In this document: piece by piece, positions 62,779 to 64,000 of the stretch | Position numbering within the stretch: the stretch's first letter is position 1 | Layout: every line of letters starts with the position of its first letter | Assembly: GCF_907164845.1 (NCBI RefSeq) | Contig: NZ_OU015430.1 | Coordinates: 2,556,001 to 2,620,000, forward strand | Direction of reading: 5' to 3' | DNA: 64,000 nt | Source of the DNA: Lysobacter luteus | GTDB taxonomy: Bacteria > Pseudomonadota > Gammaproteobacteria > Xanthomonadales > Xanthomonadaceae | The notes under the pieces: generated by a model | Seen by the model: only the letters and a program-made list of their open reading frames with translations | Database searches by the model: none | What the model was told of the DNA's origin: nothing | Made by a program: the position numbers and the translations under genes

Positions 62779-62896
62779 ATGCTCAGCGATGACCTACTCT
62801 CGCATGGCAAGGCCACACTACCATCGGCGCATGTGCGTTTCACTTCCGAGTTCGGGATGGGATCGGGTGGTTCCACACAGCTATTGTCACTGAGCA
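62779..62896 (-). rRNA. rrf: 5S ribosomal RNA
   Basis: About 118 nt on the minus strand, starting TGCTCAGTGACAATAGC and ending TCATCGCTGAGCA(T), whose ends pair. The core CCCGAACTCGGAAGTGAAAC and the GCCGATGGTAGTGTGG stretch match bacterial 5S rRNA. It follows 23S by about 111 bp with no tRNA between. The exact ends are estimated by analogy with E. coli. Confidence 0.95.
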
Positions 62897-63007
62897 AGCT
62901 GTTGGAGTCGCGCCCAGGGGGCGCGGACTCGCATGGGGTGGGACGTAGCGAAATTGGGTCTGGAATGTCATCGACGCGTCGTCGAGTCCAAGGCCACTTG
63001 AGGTTAT

Positions 63008-64000
<993 letters not shown>

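Overview
The window is very GC-rich and densely coded, with few and short gaps. Its gene order and protein sequences point to a gammaproteobacterium of the Xanthomonadaceae (Lysobacter / Luteimonas / Xanthomonas-like). Supporting signs are the mreBCD-mrdA-rodA-mltB-rlpA-dacC run, lptM-dapF-DUF484-xerC, algR next to hemC, a Xanthomonad-style aa3 oxidase cluster with a DUF2909 gene, and small imperfect palindromes of the TAGGAGCGAC...GTCGCGACC and GCGGCTGAAGCCGC types scattered between genes. The species assignment is inference. I see no prophage, integrase-borne island, transposase, CRISPR array or tRNA.

Layout. 1-1534: lipoate synthesis (ybeD-lipB-lipA; lipA runs off the left edge). 1666-2589: a CsgG-like gene on the opposite strand, sharing a bidirectional terminator with the next block. 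2656-11881: the cell elongation and peptidoglycan operon, transcribed leftward from mreB to dacC, with many start/stop overlaps. 12156-17528: a PfkB sugar or nucleoside kinase, a YbaK-type deacylase, a lipoprotein, an exported M1 peptidase and ubiE. 17653-22441: hslVU and the lptM-dapF-DUF484-xerC block. 22479-29708: ybaN, two neighbouring exported S9 peptidases, a small membrane protein, a patatin and a WYL regulator. 29847-31919: three uncharacterised envelope genes on the plus strand. 31921-35638: hemC, algR, an esterase and a patatin lipoprotein. 35848-40270: rpsU, yqeY, yihY, dnaG and a lipoprotein. 40326-48473: the cytochrome c oxidase cluster with heme O/A synthesis and assembly factors. 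48855-55819: putA, fadL, a rhomboid protease and a CtpA-type protease. 55970-58764: envC and gpmI. 58895-62668: a repeat-built exported protein, an M28 peptidase, a MAPEG protein and a 2-oxoglutarate/Fe(II) oxygenase. 62779-64000: the 3' end of an rRNA operon (23S then 5S) on the minus strand.

How the parts work together. Most of the window is conserved housekeeping: rod-shape peptidoglycan synthesis and its hydrolases, protein turnover (HslVU, exported S9, M1, M28 and S41 peptidases), cofactor synthesis (lipoate, ubiquinone, heme) and aerobic respiration (aa3 oxidase, with proline oxidation by PutA delivering electrons to quinone). A perfect TTGAC-N4-GTCAA palindrome between the oxidase operon and putA suggests control by an FNR/ANR-type oxygen sensor.

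The less ordinary content lies in the inner membrane / periplasm / outer membrane trio at 29847-31919, the 18-19-residue repeat protein at 58895, the oxygenase at 61922, and the paired REP-like palindromes, one pair of which shows a matching base change in both arms. Function calls rest on motif recognition by eye; no database search was possible.
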